From Thermoleophilaceae bacterium (GTDB lineage Bacteria > Actinomycetota > Thermoleophilia > Solirubrobacterales > Thermoleophilaceae), in assembly GCA_030447875.1 (NCBI GenBank), contig JAUJOA010000001.1, positions 124,001-188,000 of the forward strand: a stretch of DNA of 64,000 nucleotides, written 5' to 3'. How positions within the stretch are numbered: the stretch's first letter is position 1; each line of letters opens with the position of its first letter. A program made the position numbers and the translations under genes. Shown piece by piece: positions 49,466-58,577 of this stretch. Under the pieces are notes generated by a model. That model did no database searches. It was not told where the DNA came from and was given only the letters and a program-made list of their open reading frames with translations.

Positions 49466-50224
49466 GTGCTCCTGAAGCGCGTGATCCCGTGCCTCGACGT
49501 GGACAAGGGCCGCGTCGTCAAGGGGACCAACTTCGTGAACATCCGCGACGCCGGGGATCCGGTCGAGCTGGCGGGGCGCTACGAACGTGAGGGCGCCGAC
49601 GAGATCGTGTTCCTCGACATCACTGCGTCGCACGAGAAGCGCGAGACGATGGTGGAGCTGGCGCGGCGAACGGCCGACGACGTCTTCATCCCCTTCACGC
49701 TCGGGGGCGGCATCCGCTCGGTGTTCGACGCCCAGGCCGTCCTCGACGCGGGTGCCGACAAGGTGTCGGTCAACTCGGCGGCGGTCGCTCGTCCGGAGTT
49801 GATCGATGGACTGGCAGGCGTCTTCGGCGCTCAGTGCGTGGTGCTGGCCGTGGACGCCCGCCGGCGAGAGGACGGCGGATACGAGGTCGTGGTCAACGGT
49901 GGCCGAACCCCGACCGGCAGAGAGGCCGTCGAGTGGGCTCGCGAGGGGACCCAGCGCGGCGCCGGGGAGATCCTGCTGACGAGCATGGATCGCGACGGCA
50001 CCGAGCACGGCTACGAGCTCGAGCTCACGCGCGCGGTCGCGGACGCGGTGGACGTGCCGGTCATCGCCTCGGGTGGTGCGGGCACGCTCGAGCACCTGGT
50101 CGAGGCGGTCGAGCGAGGTCGGGCCGACGCGGTGCTCTGTGCATCGATCTTCCACTACGGCCAGCACAGCGTCGGCGAGGCGAAGGAGCGCATGGCGCTC
50201 GCGGGCATCCCCGTTCGCCGCTAG
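49466..50224 (+). CDS. hisF: Imidazole glycerol phosphate synthase, cyclase subunit (HisF)
   Basis: A 252-residue TIM barrel partner of HisH. It begins [20 protein letters not shown] and has [37 protein letters not shown] and [16 protein letters not shown] 49466 starts one base after the hisA stop. The his genes hisI, hisE, hisC and hisN are not in the window. Confidence 0.96.
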   Translation: MLLKRVIPCLDVDKGRVVKGTNFVNIRDAGDPVELAGRYEREGADEIVFLDITASHEKRETMVELARRTADDVFIPFTLGGGIRSVFDAQAVLDAGADKVSVNSAAVARPELIDGLAGVFGAQCVVLAVDARRREDGGYEVVVNGGRTPTGREAVEWAREGTQRGAGEILLTSMDRDGTEHGYELELTRAVADAVDVPVIASGGAGTLEHLVEAVERGRADAVLCASIFHYGQHSVGEAKERMALAGIPVRR

Positions 50225-50267
50225 GAGGCTCGCGACCGCGTCCGCGGAACTGGTACAGAGTGGCGCT

Positions 50268-51509
50268 GTGACAGAGCTCGCCTCGCGCATCCGCGCGCTG
50301 CCCGGAATGGACGCGCTCCTCGGCGCGCTCCCCGGCCTTCCCCCCGTCTACCTGGTCGGAGGCGCGGTCAGGGATCTGCTGCTGGGAGGGCCCGTGGGCG
50401 ACCCCGACATCGACCTGGCGGTCGAGGGCGACGGCGTCCTCGCCGCACGTCGGCTGGCGGCCCGCCTCGACGGCGAGGCGGTGGAGCATGGCCGCTTCGG
50501 AACGGCGACGGTACGGACAGGCGAGCTGGCCGTCGACCTGGCCTCCACGCGGCGCGAGCGCTACGGGCATCCCGGCGCACTGCCCGAGGTGGAGCCCGCT
50601 CCACTCGTAGAGGACCTGAGTCGGCGCGACTTCACGATCAACGCGATGGCCGCGCCGCTGTCTCCCGCGGAGCTCGGCAGCCTTCAGGACCCGCACGGAG
50701 GCGCGGCCGACCTCAGGGCGGGAACCGTCCGGATCCTGCACCAGCGCAGCTTCATCGACGACCCTACGCGCCTCCTCAGGGCGGCGCGCTACGCGGCGCG
50801 CCTCGGCTTCGCCCTGGAGGCCGAGACGGAGCGACTGGCGCGGGAGGCGGCGGCTGCCGGCGCGCTGGCGAGGGTCTCGGGGCCGCGGCTACGAGACGCC
50901 CTCCTCGGCCTCCTCGCCGAGGCGGACTGCGCCGCCGCGGTCGAGCACGTGGCCGGCCTGGGGCTCGATCGCTCCATGCACCCGGCGCTGTCGGCGGACC
51001 CCGACCGCGTTGCGAGCGCCGCGCTCGGGGCGGCGCAGACCGGCGCCGATCGTGTGCTGGCGGCGCTCGCGGCCCTCGTCATGGACGAGCCGGTGGAGCT
51101 CAGGGAGTGGCTCGAGTATCTGGCCCTCGGGCGCGAGAGGACCGATCGCGTGGCCCGCGCTGCCGACGACGCGCCCCGGCTCGCCGCCGCGCTGCGCCGG
51201 GAGCTCCGACCCTCGCAGCTGCACCGGCTGCTCGCCGCCGAGCCGCGCGAGGCGCTGGCGCTTGCGCTCGCCCTCGGAGCGCCGGCGGAGCCGATCCTCC
51301 GCTACCTCGCCGACCTGAGCCACGTCCGCCTGGAGGTCACCGGCGACGATCTGGTGGCGGCCGGAATCGCCCCGTCGCCGGTCATCGGTCGGGCGCTTCA
51401 GGAGACGCTGGCACGTAAGCTCGACGCCGAGGTGAGCGGTCGAGAGGAAGAGCTGGCGCTGGCCCTCGAGCTGGCGCACCGCGCCGGGCGGGAGGCCGGC
51501 GGTCGATGA
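50268..51509 (+). CDS. tRNA nucleotidyltransferase / poly(A) polymerase family protein
   Basis: A 413-residue class II nucleotidyltransferase, probably the CCA-adding enzyme for tRNA 3' ends. The active site is YLVGGAVRDLLLGG with two Asp residues in GDPDIDLAVEG. The neck region has LSRRDFTINAMAAPL, and the RNA-binding helices begin at DDPTRLLRAARYAARLGF. GTG 50268 is used. It is 43 bases after hisF and overlaps pgeF as ATGA. A poly(A) polymerase role is the alternative. Confidence 0.88.
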   Translation: MTELASRIRALPGMDALLGALPGLPPVYLVGGAVRDLLLGGPVGDPDIDLAVEGDGVLAARRLAARLDGEAVEHGRFGTATVRTGELAVDLASTRRERYGHPGALPEVEPAPLVEDLSRRDFTINAMAAPLSPAELGSLQDPHGGAADLRAGTVRILHQRSFIDDPTRLLRAARYAARLGFALEAETERLAREAAAAGALARVSGPRLRDALLGLLAEADCAAAVEHVAGLGLDRSMHPALSADPDRVASAALGAAQTGADRVLAALAALVMDEPVELREWLEYLALGRERTDRVARAADDAPRLAAALRRELRPSQLHRLLAAEPREALALALALGAPAEPILRYLADLSHVRLEVTGDDLVAAGIAPSPVIGRALQETLARKLDAEVSGREEELALALELAHRAGREAGGR

Positions 51510-52219
51510 TCGAGCTCGCACTGCCCGGAGGGCGCGTGATCTTCTCCACCCGCGCCGGGGGCGTCAGCGACGGTCCCTACGAGTCGCTCAACCTCGGCAT
51601 CATGACCGAGGACCATCCCGGCCGAGTGGCCGAGAACCGCCGCCGGCTCGCCCGCTTCGTAGACCTCGCGCCCGAGCGGGTGGCGATGGGAGTACAGGTT
51701 CACGGGACGGACGTCCTCGAGTGGGTCGAGCCGCCCGGACCGGGCTTCGACGCCTCCGGGGCGCGCGACGACCTCCCGCGCGTGGACGGCCATGCGACAG
51801 GAGTGCCCGGGCTCGGCCTGCTGGTACTCGGCGCCGACTGCCTGCCGGTCGCGCTAGCGGGCGGCGGGCGGGTGGCCATGCTGCACTGCGGCTGGCGCGG
51901 GTTGGCGGGCGGGATAGTCGAGCTCGCCCTCGCCGGCTTCGACGAGCCCCCGGCGGCCGCCATCGGGCCGGGCATCGGGCGCTGCTGCTTCGAGGTCGGT
52001 CCGGAGGTGCTCGCCGAGTTCGGCGACATCGACGGCGTGGCCGAGGGCCGGATGCTGGATCTCAAGGCAGTGGTCCGACGCAAGCTGGCGAGGAAGGGAG
52101 TGGCGCACGTCCAGGACGTCGACCTGTGCACGAGCTGCCGCCCCGATCTGTTCTTCTCCCACCGCCGCGACGACGGTGTGACCGGCCGTCAGGGTGGACT
52201 GGTGTGGCGGACGGCTTGA
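51506..52219 (+). CDS. pgeF: Peptidoglycan editing factor / multicopper-type laccase domain protein (PgeF, YfiH)
   Basis: A 237-residue DUF152/CNF1-like protein. Conserved residues are in IFSTRAGGVSDGPYESLNLG, VQVHGTDVLEW, DGHATGVPGLGLLVLGADCLPV, MLHCGWRGLAGGIVE and DLCTSCRPDLFFSHRRD. Family members act as purine nucleosidase-like enzymes or edit wall precursors in E. coli. It has ATGA overlap with the cca gene, and is followed by yggS, a common pairing. Confidence 0.9.
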   Translation: MIELALPGGRVIFSTRAGGVSDGPYESLNLGIMTEDHPGRVAENRRRLARFVDLAPERVAMGVQVHGTDVLEWVEPPGPGFDASGARDDLPRVDGHATGVPGLGLLVLGADCLPVALAGGGRVAMLHCGWRGLAGGIVELALAGFDEPPAAAIGPGIGRCCFEVGPEVLAEFGDIDGVAEGRMLDLKAVVRRKLARKGVAHVQDVDLCTSCRPDLFFSHRRDDGVTGRQGGLVWRTA

Positions 52220-52863
52220 GCGCCGCCTTCAGAGGGCTGCGAACGGAGGTCGTCCACGACAACCTCGAGCGCGTTCGCGAGCGGATCGCCGCGGCGGGCC
52301 GCGAGCCCGCCGACGTGGAGATCTGCGCGGCGGTGAAGTACGTACAGCCCGACGACCTGCCGGTCCTCGCCGAGGCCGGCTTGACGCTCGTCGGCGAGAA
52401 CCGCGCGCAGAGCCTCGTGTCGGCGGGCGAGCGTTACGGCGACCTGTTCACCTGGGACTTCATCGGCACCCTGCAGAGCAGGAAGGTCCGCGACGTCGCG
52501 CCAAGGGTGAGGCTGATCCATTCGGTGGCCTCCGACTCCGCACTTCGCCGGCTCGAGCGCCATCCGGCCCCCGAGATCCTCGTGGAGGTCAACGTGGCCG
52601 GGGCGGCGGACAAGGCTGGGATCGCACCCGACCGGCTGACCGAGTTCATCGACCGCTCGCCGGTGCCCGTCTCCGGCCTGATGACCATGCCGCCGCTTGC
52701 AGAACGCCCCGAGGACAGTCGCTCTCACTTCGCCCGGCTCGCGGAGCTCGCGGGCGAGCACGGCCTGGAGCGGCTGTCGATGGGGACCTCGCAGGACTAC
52801 GAGGTGGCCGTTCAGGAGGGCGCGACGATCGTGCGCCTCGGAACGGCTCTCTACAGTCGCTAG
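52204..52863 (+). CDS. YggS-family pyridoxal phosphate homeostasis protein
   Basis: A 219-residue single-domain alanine-racemase-like barrel. The PLP Lys lies in EICAAVKYVQPDDLPVLAEA. Other landmarks are LVGENRAQSL, WDFIGTLQSRKVRDV, LVEVNVAGAADKAGIAP and LSMGTSQDYEVAVQEGATIVRLGTALY. It binds PLP without known catalysis. Start GTG 52204 overlaps pgeF; TTG 52216, overlapping its stop as TTGA, is an alternative. Adjacent sepF matches the usual gram-positive order. Confidence 0.91.
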   Translation: MADGLSAAFRGLRTEVVHDNLERVRERIAAAGREPADVEICAAVKYVQPDDLPVLAEAGLTLVGENRAQSLVSAGERYGDLFTWDFIGTLQSRKVRDVAPRVRLIHSVASDSALRRLERHPAPEILVEVNVAGAADKAGIAPDRLTEFIDRSPVPVSGLMTMPPLAERPEDSRSHFARLAELAGEHGLERLSMGTSQDYEVAVQEGATIVRLGTALYSR

Positions 52864-52869
52864 GGGCGC

Positions 52870-53721
52870 TCATCCGGGGTGGTTCGGCAGCTCCCGGCCG
52901 AGGAAGGCGTCGATCGCGCGCGAGACCTGCGCACCGCGCCACGCCAGCGGCGACTTGCCCGGCTCCTCCACGACAAGCTCGGCGCGCGGCAGTCGCTCGA
53001 CGTAGGACTCGGCGACCGCGAGAGGATGCTCGGGGTCGGACTCGTCGCGGCTCGCGACGACGAGCGTGGGAGCCTCGACCCGCTCGAGCAGCTCCAGGCC
53101 CGTGAAGGCGCGGGAGCTCGGCACGACCCTGATCGCGTCGGCCAGCGCCTCCGGATGCCGGTGACGCTCGAGCCGCTGGCGGGTCAGGCGCAGGAGCGGC
53201 TCGCGCCAGCGGTCCTCGACCGAAGGGCTGTAAGCGGACATGAAGCCCTCCACGCCCGCGCGCTCCAGGCCGTCGGCAAGCGACTCCCACCCCGCCAGAT
53301 CGGCGGCGTTCGAGTGCGGCTCGCCGGTGTAGGCGGGCGTCGACTGCACGAGAGCGGCCACCCGATCCGGTCGCGCTATGGCGAAGGCCAGCGCCGTGGC
53401 GGCGCCCATGGAACTGCCCACCAGCACGGCCCGATCCACCCCCGCGTGATCGAGGATCGCCTCCAGGTCGGCGGTCATGTCGGCGTACTCGTAGGCTTCC
53501 GTCGAGGGCGCCGGCGCCGAGTCGCCGTGGCCGCGCGCGTCGTAGGCGATCACCCGGTAGCCCCGGCGCTCGAGCAGCCGGGACCCCATCACGACGTAGC
53601 GGCGCGTCGCGGTGAGCCCGTGCAGCAGCACGAGCGGGGGGCCGTCTCCCGCGCTCTCGCCCCGCAGCGTCACGCCATGGCTCTCCACATCGAATGGAGC
53701 GGTGCTTGGGTGGGGGGGCAT
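52870..53721 (-). CDS. Alpha/beta hydrolase lacking the canonical C-terminal His
   Basis: A 283-residue alpha/beta hydrolase. It has VLLHGLTATRRYV, the strand YDARGHGDSAPAP, and a nucleophile Ser in LVGSSMGAATAL. The acid region is VVASRDESDPEHPL. Where most members have Gly-His before the last helix, this reads EEPGKSPLAWRG, so the catalytic His appears replaced by Lys. Activity may be lost or use another residue. The target is unknown. It diverges from sepF. Confidence 0.82.
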   Translation of the reverse strand: MPPHPSTAPFDVESHGVTLRGESAGDGPPLVLLHGLTATRRYVVMGSRLLERRGYRVIAYDARGHGDSAPAPSTEAYEYADMTADLEAILDHAGVDRAVLVGSSMGAATALAFAIARPDRVAALVQSTPAYTGEPHSNAADLAGWESLADGLERAGVEGFMSAYSPSVEDRWREPLLRLTRQRLERHRHPEALADAIRVVPSSRAFTGLELLERVEAPTLVVASRDESDPEHPLAVAESYVERLPRAELVVEEPGKSPLAWRGAQVSRAIDAFLGRELPNHPG

Positions 53722-53765
53722 CCAGGGATCCTGGCGGTCGACGCTGTAACGTGTAAACGAAAGGA

Positions 53766-53787
53766 TTTTCGCCGTCCCGGGCGAAAA
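53766..53787. promoter_or_regulatory. Perfect inverted repeat upstream of sepF
   Basis: TTTTCGCC (53766-53773) and GGCGAAAA (53780-53787), with a 6-base spacer, form a perfect 8-base inverted repeat ending 11 bases before the sepF ATG. It could be an operator or an RNA hairpin over the ribosome site. AT-rich TGTAACGTGTAAAC just upstream could hold the -10 region. Confidence 0.5.
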
Positions 53788-53798
53788 CGACCGGCAGC

Positions 53799-54338
53799 AT
53801 GGCGCTACGCGACACCTGGCACCGCGCTCTCGTCTACTTCGGCTTGGCCGAGGACGAGGAGCGTTACCGCGACGAGCCCGAGCCCGAGCCGGACCCCGAG
53901 CCCGAGGCCGAGATCCACGACCGCTACCGCGAGCGGCCGAACGTGCGCCGCCTTGCCGGGCGCCGCCGGCGGGACGAGATCGACGACATCTTCGCGGACG
54001 ACCCACGGCCGTCGTCGCGGGAGACGCGCGTCCTGCGCCCGGTGGGGAACGGGAAGGCCGACGTCCAGGTCCACCTCGTGGTGCCGAAGAACTTCAACGA
54101 CGCCCAGCAAGTGGCCGACCGCTTCAAGGAGTCCGTTCCGGTGATCCTGAACCTGCAGTCGAGTGACACGGACCTGTCCAAGCGACTGATCGACTTCGCC
54201 TCCGGTCTCACCTACGCGCTCGAGGGGGGCATGCAGCGGATCGCCGACAAGGTCTTCCTGCTCACGCCTCGCAACGTCGAGGTCTCGGCGGAGGAGCGCG
54301 CGCGGCTGCTCGAGAAGGGCTTCTTCAACCAGTCCTAG
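53799..54338 (+). CDS. sepF: Cell division protein SepF
   Basis: A 179-residue FtsZ membrane anchor. The N-terminal amphipathic segment (MALRDTWHRALVYFGLAED) binds membrane, an acidic Pro/Glu linker follows (repeated EPEP), and the core domain (about 85-170) has VHLVVPKNFNDAQQVADRF and IDFASGLTYALEGGMQRIADKVFLLTPRNV. It leads the sepF-proC-yggT-lspA-rluD run found near division genes in gram-positives. Confidence 0.95.
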   Translation: MALRDTWHRALVYFGLAEDEERYRDEPEPEPDPEPEAEIHDRYRERPNVRRLAGRRRRDEIDDIFADDPRPSSRETRVLRPVGNGKADVQVHLVVPKNFNDAQQVADRFKESVPVILNLQSSDTDLSKRLIDFASGLTYALEGGMQRIADKVFLLTPRNVEVSAEERARLLEKGFFNQS

Positions 54339-54386
54339 CCAGGCCGGCTCGGCGCGCGCGGTGAGCCGACCGTATGCTGGCTCTCC

Positions 54387-55145
54387 ATGCGGATCGGACT
54401 GATCGGAGCGGGAAACATGGCCGGCGCGCTCGCGCGGGGGTTCGGCGAGCCGGCTCTCGTGTCGGACCCCGACGAGCGGCGCGCCCACGCGCTCGCCGAG
54501 GAGGTCGGAGGCGAGGCGCTGCCGTCGAACGCCGACGTCGCGCGGCGCGCCGACCTCGTGATTCTCTGTCACAAGCCCGCGCAGCTCGGCGAGGTGGCCG
54601 CGCAGCTGGGAGGAACGGCGCAGGCGGTTGCCTCCGTCCTCTGGGGAGTGTCGGTCCACGAGCTGGAGGACGCGTACCCCGGCGTCCCCGTCTACCGGTT
54701 CATGCCCAACATCCCCGTCCAGGTCGGGAGCGGCCTCGTGGCCTACGTGCCGGGCAGTCGTGCCGGCGAGGGCGCTGAGGGAGCCGTGCTCGAGCTCTTC
54801 GGGCGGGCGGGGACCATCCTTCCGCTCGACGAGGACCTGATCGACGCCGCCGGTGCGGTTATGAGCTGCGGCCCCGCGTTCTTCTCGCTGATCGCGGAGG
54901 CGCTCGCCGACGCGGGCGCAGGTCACGGCCTCGAGCCGGCCGCGGCCCGCCGAATGGCCGTCGAGACCATGGCCGGCACGGCCGACGTGCTGAGGGGGGA
55001 AGGCATGGACACCGCTGCCCTTCGCGAGCGCGTGGCATCGCCGGGCGGCGTCACCGCTCGCGGCTTGGAGGCACTGGAGCGAGACGGCGTCCGGGCGGCG
55101 TTCGAGGATGCCGTCGAAGCGGTTCTCGGAGGGCCCGGGCGATGA
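54387..55145 (+). CDS. proC: Pyrroline-5-carboxylate reductase (ProC)
   Basis: This 252-residue NADPH enzyme performs the last step of proline synthesis. It begins MRIGLIGAGNMAGALARGF. Other landmarks are VILCHKPAQLGEV, YRFMPNIPVQVGSG, and the C-terminal dimer domain with MSCGPAFFSLIAEALADAG and RERVASPGGVTARGL. ATG 54387 is clear; the stop overlaps yggT as ATGA. Confidence 0.95.
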   Translation: MRIGLIGAGNMAGALARGFGEPALVSDPDERRAHALAEEVGGEALPSNADVARRADLVILCHKPAQLGEVAAQLGGTAQAVASVLWGVSVHELEDAYPGVPVYRFMPNIPVQVGSGLVAYVPGSRAGEGAEGAVLELFGRAGTILPLDEDLIDAAGAVMSCGPAFFSLIAEALADAGAGHGLEPAAARRMAVETMAGTADVLRGEGMDTAALRERVASPGGVTARGLEALERDGVRAAFEDAVEAVLGGPGR

Positions 55146-55453
55146 GCCCCTTCCTGCTCGCGATCACGCGCGCCGACGTGGCGGCTTACGTCGAGACCTT
55201 CATCTACCTCTACGTGGTACTGATCTTCGTCCGGGTTATCGCGTCCTTCTTCACTCGGATCCCCTACAACCGGGCCCTGAGCGCCTTCCTCGGCTTCGTC
55301 GACGACGTGACGAACCCGTACCTGAACCTGTTTCGCCGCATCCTCCCGCCGGTGCGTCTGGGCCCCGCCGCGCTCGACCTCACGCCGATGATCGGCACGG
55401 TCGTGCTCATCCTCGTGGGCGTCAACCTCCTCGTCCCGCTGATCCGGGGCTAG
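55142..55453 (+). CDS. YggT-family membrane protein
   Basis: A 103-residue protein with two membrane segments (about 18-40 and 81-101) and the family signature in the loop, FLGFVDDVTNPYLNLFRRILPPVRLG. The biochemical function is not established. It usually accompanies sepF and yggS, as here. ATG 55142 overlaps the proC stop (ATGA). Confidence 0.9.
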   Translation: MSPFLLAITRADVAAYVETFIYLYVVLIFVRVIASFFTRIPYNRALSAFLGFVDDVTNPYLNLFRRILPPVRLGPAALDLTPMIGTVVLILVGVNLLVPLIRG

Positions 55454-55513
55454 AGCTTTGATCTTCGGCGTGGCGGCAGCGGGCGAGCCGCGGCGCCTCA
55501 GCCGCGCGTCGCC

Positions 55514-55987
55514 GTGACCGTGCGAACGACTGCGTGGGCGCGCGCGGGGAGCGTGGCGGGCGCGGTCGTAGCTCTCGATCAGGTGACCAAGGCGATCGTC
55601 GTGGCTTCGCTGGCCCGTGGGGAGAACGTGAACGTGTTCCTCGCGCTCGACGTGAGCCACGTTCGCAACACCGGCGTGGCGTTCGGCGTCCTGGCCGGCG
55701 GGGGCGGCGCGATAGTGGTTCTCGTGGCGATGGCCATGCTGGCGCTCCTGGCCTACTTCGCCCGCCACGCGCGGGTCGACTACCTCTGGCTGCCCGTGGG
55801 CGCGATCGTCGGCGGCGCCCTTGGGAACCTCGCCGACAGGGCACGCGAGGGAACGGTCATCGACTTCATCGACTTCGTCTTCTGGCCGGCGTTCAACCTC
55901 GCCGACACCGCGGTCGTCGTGGGCGTGCTCGGCGTGCTGTACGTGATGGAGGGTCAGCCCCGAGCGGGCAGGACGGGGGCGGGGTAG
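55514..55987 (+). CDS. lspA: Lipoprotein signal peptidase (LspA, signal peptidase II)
   Basis: A 157-residue aspartic membrane protease that cleaves prolipoprotein signal peptides. Four TM segments are visible, with DQVTKAIV, RNTGVAFGVLAG, the catalytic Asp residues in GALGNLADRAREGTVIDFIDF, and FNLADTAVVVG. GTG 55514 is the start. It is directly followed by the rluD-like gene, the standard order. Confidence 0.95.
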   Translation: MTVRTTAWARAGSVAGAVVALDQVTKAIVVASLARGENVNVFLALDVSHVRNTGVAFGVLAGGGGAIVVLVAMAMLALLAYFARHARVDYLWLPVGAIVGGALGNLADRAREGTVIDFIDFVFWPAFNLADTAVVVGVLGVLYVMEGQPRAGRTGAG

Positions 55988-55991
55988 GCCG

Positions 55992-56924
55992 ATGGCGGAA
56001 CGCTTCGAGCTGGTCGTCGGCGTGGGTGAGGAGGGGCTGAGGCTCGACGTGGCCATGGCGGCACTCCCTGAGATCGGCTCGAGGACGCTTGCTCAGAGGT
56101 TGATCGACGCGGGACAGGTGGCGGTCGATGGTGAGCCACGGCCGAAGCGCCATCTCCTCGCTAGCGGCGAGCGCGTGGAGATCGAGCTCCGAGCCCTCCA
56201 CGGCGCCCAGCCGGACCCCGCGGCCGGCGAGGGCGTCCCCCACTTCATCGCCTACGAGGACGAGCACCTGCTTGTGGTCGAGAAGCCCGCCGGCGTGGTC
56301 GTCCATCCCGCGCCGGGACACGCCACCGGCACCCTCGCCCAGGCGCTCGCGGCGCGCGGTGCGCGCGGCGGCGCGCGGTGGCGTCCCGGCATCGTGCACC
56401 GGCTCGATCGCGATACCTCCGGCCTGCTGGTGGTCGCGAAGGGCGAGGCGGTCCACCGAGCCCTCCAGGAGCTGATTCGCGCCAGGCGAATGGCGCGCCG
56501 ATACCTAGCGCTCGTCGACGGGCGGCCAGCCTCGAGGACCGGCACGATCGACGCCGCGCTCGGCCGCGACCGCTCGCATCGTACGACCGTCTCCACTCGC
56601 ACCGACCGACCGCGCGCTGCCAGGACGCACTTCCGCCAGCTCGAGGCCTTCCCTGCCTCGACCCTCGTACAAGCTCGCCTCGAGACCGGCCGCACCCACC
56701 AGATCCGCGCGCACTTCGCGGCGATCGGGCATCCCGTCCTCGGCGACGAGACGTACGGTGGCGGGACTAGCGGGCGGCTCGGACTCACCCGGCAGTTCCT
56801 CCACAGCGCCCGGCTCTCGTTCGCCCACCCGATAGGAGGGGCACACATCGACTGCGAGTCGGAGCTGCCGGCCGACCTCCGCCATGCGCTCGAGGCCGCT
56901 AGCCGCGAGCCGGCGAACGCCTGA
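55992..56924 (+). CDS. RluD-family 23S rRNA pseudouridine synthase
   Basis: A 310-residue RluA/RluD-type enzyme. An N-terminal S4 domain (about 14-72) contains RTLAQRLIDAGQVAVDGEP. The catalytic domain has YEDEHLLVVEKPAGVVVHPA, the Asp motif in GIVHRLDRDTSGLLVVAK and TGRTHQIRAHFAAIGHPVLGDETYGG. The likely target is uridines in helix 69 of 23S rRNA. It starts 4 bases after lspA. Confidence 0.93.
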   Translation: MAERFELVVGVGEEGLRLDVAMAALPEIGSRTLAQRLIDAGQVAVDGEPRPKRHLLASGERVEIELRALHGAQPDPAAGEGVPHFIAYEDEHLLVVEKPAGVVVHPAPGHATGTLAQALAARGARGGARWRPGIVHRLDRDTSGLLVVAKGEAVHRALQELIRARRMARRYLALVDGRPASRTGTIDAALGRDRSHRTTVSTRTDRPRAARTHFRQLEAFPASTLVQARLETGRTHQIRAHFAAIGHPVLGDETYGGGTSGRLGLTRQFLHSARLSFAHPIGGAHIDCESELPADLRHALEAASREPANA

Positions 56925-57050
56925 CGAGGCTTGCCTCTATCCTCTGCCCCGCAAGGCAATCGACCTCCGTCCGTGCACGAAGCGGCCCTGCCCGGCAAGC
57001 CCGGGTCCGCGACCCGGCCGGCCGGAGCACAGCTAACAAGGGAGCATCTC

Positions 57051-57967
57051 GTGGCTCAGGTGAGCATCAAGGAGCTGCTGGAGGCCGGCGTGCATTTCGG
57101 CCACCAGACAGGTCGCTGGAACCCCAGGATGCGCCGCTACATCTTCGGGGAGCGCGGCGGGATCCACGTGATCGACCTCCAGCAGACCGCAAAGCTGCTC
57201 CAGCAGGCTCAGGAGTACGCGGCCCAGCTGGCCGGTCGGGGCGGAACCATCCTCTTCGTCGGAACCAAGAAGCAGGCGCGCGACGCGGTGAAGGAGGCCG
57301 CGGAGAGGTCGGGAATGCCCTACGTGAACCAGCGCTGGCTCGGCGGGCTGCTCACGAACTACCAGACGATCTCCAAGCGGATCAAGCGGCTGCACGATCT
57401 GACCGACTGGACCGAGAACGGCACGCTCGAGCTCCTGCCCACGCGCGAGCGCATCGGCGCCATCGCCGAGCGCGACAAGCTCGAGATGAACCTCGGCGGC
57501 GTCCGTGACATGCAGCGCGTGCCCGACGCGGTGTTCGTGGTCGACCTGAAGACGGAGGTCATCGCCGTCAGGGAGGCCGAGCGCCTCAAGCTCCCGATCA
57601 TCGCGCTCGTGGACACCAACTGCGACCCGCAGCCGGTGAGCTACCCGATCCCCGGGAACGACGATGCCATCCGCTCCTGCAAGGTGGTGATCGACGCCAT
57701 CGGTGACGTGGCAGCTGAGCGCGCCACGCAGTTCCGGCTCGAGGAGGAGCGGGCACGTAGGGAGGCCGAGGAGCAGGCCCGGCGACAGGCCGAGGAGAAG
57801 GCGCGCAGGGATGCGGAGGAGCAGGCGCGGCGAGAAGCCGAGGAGCGCGCCCAGCGAGAGGCCCAGGAGCAGGCGCAGCAACAGGCGCAGGCCGGGGCTG
57901 GGGCGGGGGCCGCGCCCAGCGCTGCCGAGCCGGGGGAGCCCCGCCGTCACAGGACGCGGGCCAGTGA
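57051..57967 (+). CDS. rpsB: 30S ribosomal protein S2 with long charged C-terminal extension; one frame break
   Basis: S2 landmarks are [70 protein letters not shown] and [20 protein letters not shown]. After about residue 228 an E/A/R/Q-rich coiled-coil-like tail of about 50 residues follows (repeats of EEQARREAE). The raw frame never stops and runs on into pyrH. One missing G in GGGGG 57932-57936 would end it at TGA 57965-57967, overlapping tsf as GTGA. GTG 57051 follows AAGGGA. Confidence 0.92.
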
Positions 57968-58569
57968 GCGCCGCCGTGACCGCCGGGGACGTCAAGGCGC
58001 TCCGCGAGCGCACCGGAGCGGGCATGATGGACTGCAAGAACGCGCTCCAGGAGGCGGCGGGCGACATGGATCGCGCGATCGAGATCCTTCGCGTGAAGGG
58101 CCAGGCCCAGGCGGCCAAGCGTGGCGAGCGCATGGCCTCGGAGGGGGTCGTGGAGACCTATATCCACGCTACCGGCAAGATCGGAGTGCTCGTCGAGGTG
58201 GACTGCGAGACCGACTTCGTCGCCCGCAACGACGACTTTCGCGAGTTCGCCCGCGACGTGGCCCTCCATGTCGCCGCCGCCGCGCCGCTCTACGTGGCGG
58301 AGGACGACGTGCCGGAGGAGGCCCGCGCCGCCGAGCTTCGCGTCTTCGAGGAGCAGGCTGCCGACAAGCCCGAGAACGTACGCCCGCGGATCGCCGAGGG
58401 GCGGCTCAGGAAGTGGCTCGAGGAGGTCGTGCTCCTGAACCAGCCGCACGTGAACTCCGACAAGCACGAGGGCAAGACGATCGAGGAGCTACGCGCCGAG
58501 GCCGCCGCCCGGACCGGCGAGAACGTCGTGATCCGCCGGTTCGAGCGCTTCGAGGTCGGAAGGGACTGA
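57964..58569 (+). CDS. tsf: Translation elongation factor Ts
   Basis: A short-form EF-Ts of 201 residues that recharges EF-Tu with GTP. It has an N-terminal UBA-like domain with [20 protein letters not shown], then [20 protein letters not shown] and the core [16 protein letters not shown]. The end is [22 protein letters not shown] 57964 gives the right start and overlaps the reconstructed rpsB stop. Confidence 0.95.
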   Translation: MSAAVTAGDVKALRERTGAGMMDCKNALQEAAGDMDRAIEILRVKGQAQAAKRGERMASEGVVETYIHATGKIGVLVEVDCETDFVARNDDFREFARDVALHVAAAAPLYVAEDDVPEEARAAELRVFEEQAADKPENVRPRIAEGRLRKWLEEVVLLNQPHVNSDKHEGKTIEELRAEAAARTGENVVIRRFERFEVGRD

Positions 58570-58577
58570 CCGGAGCC

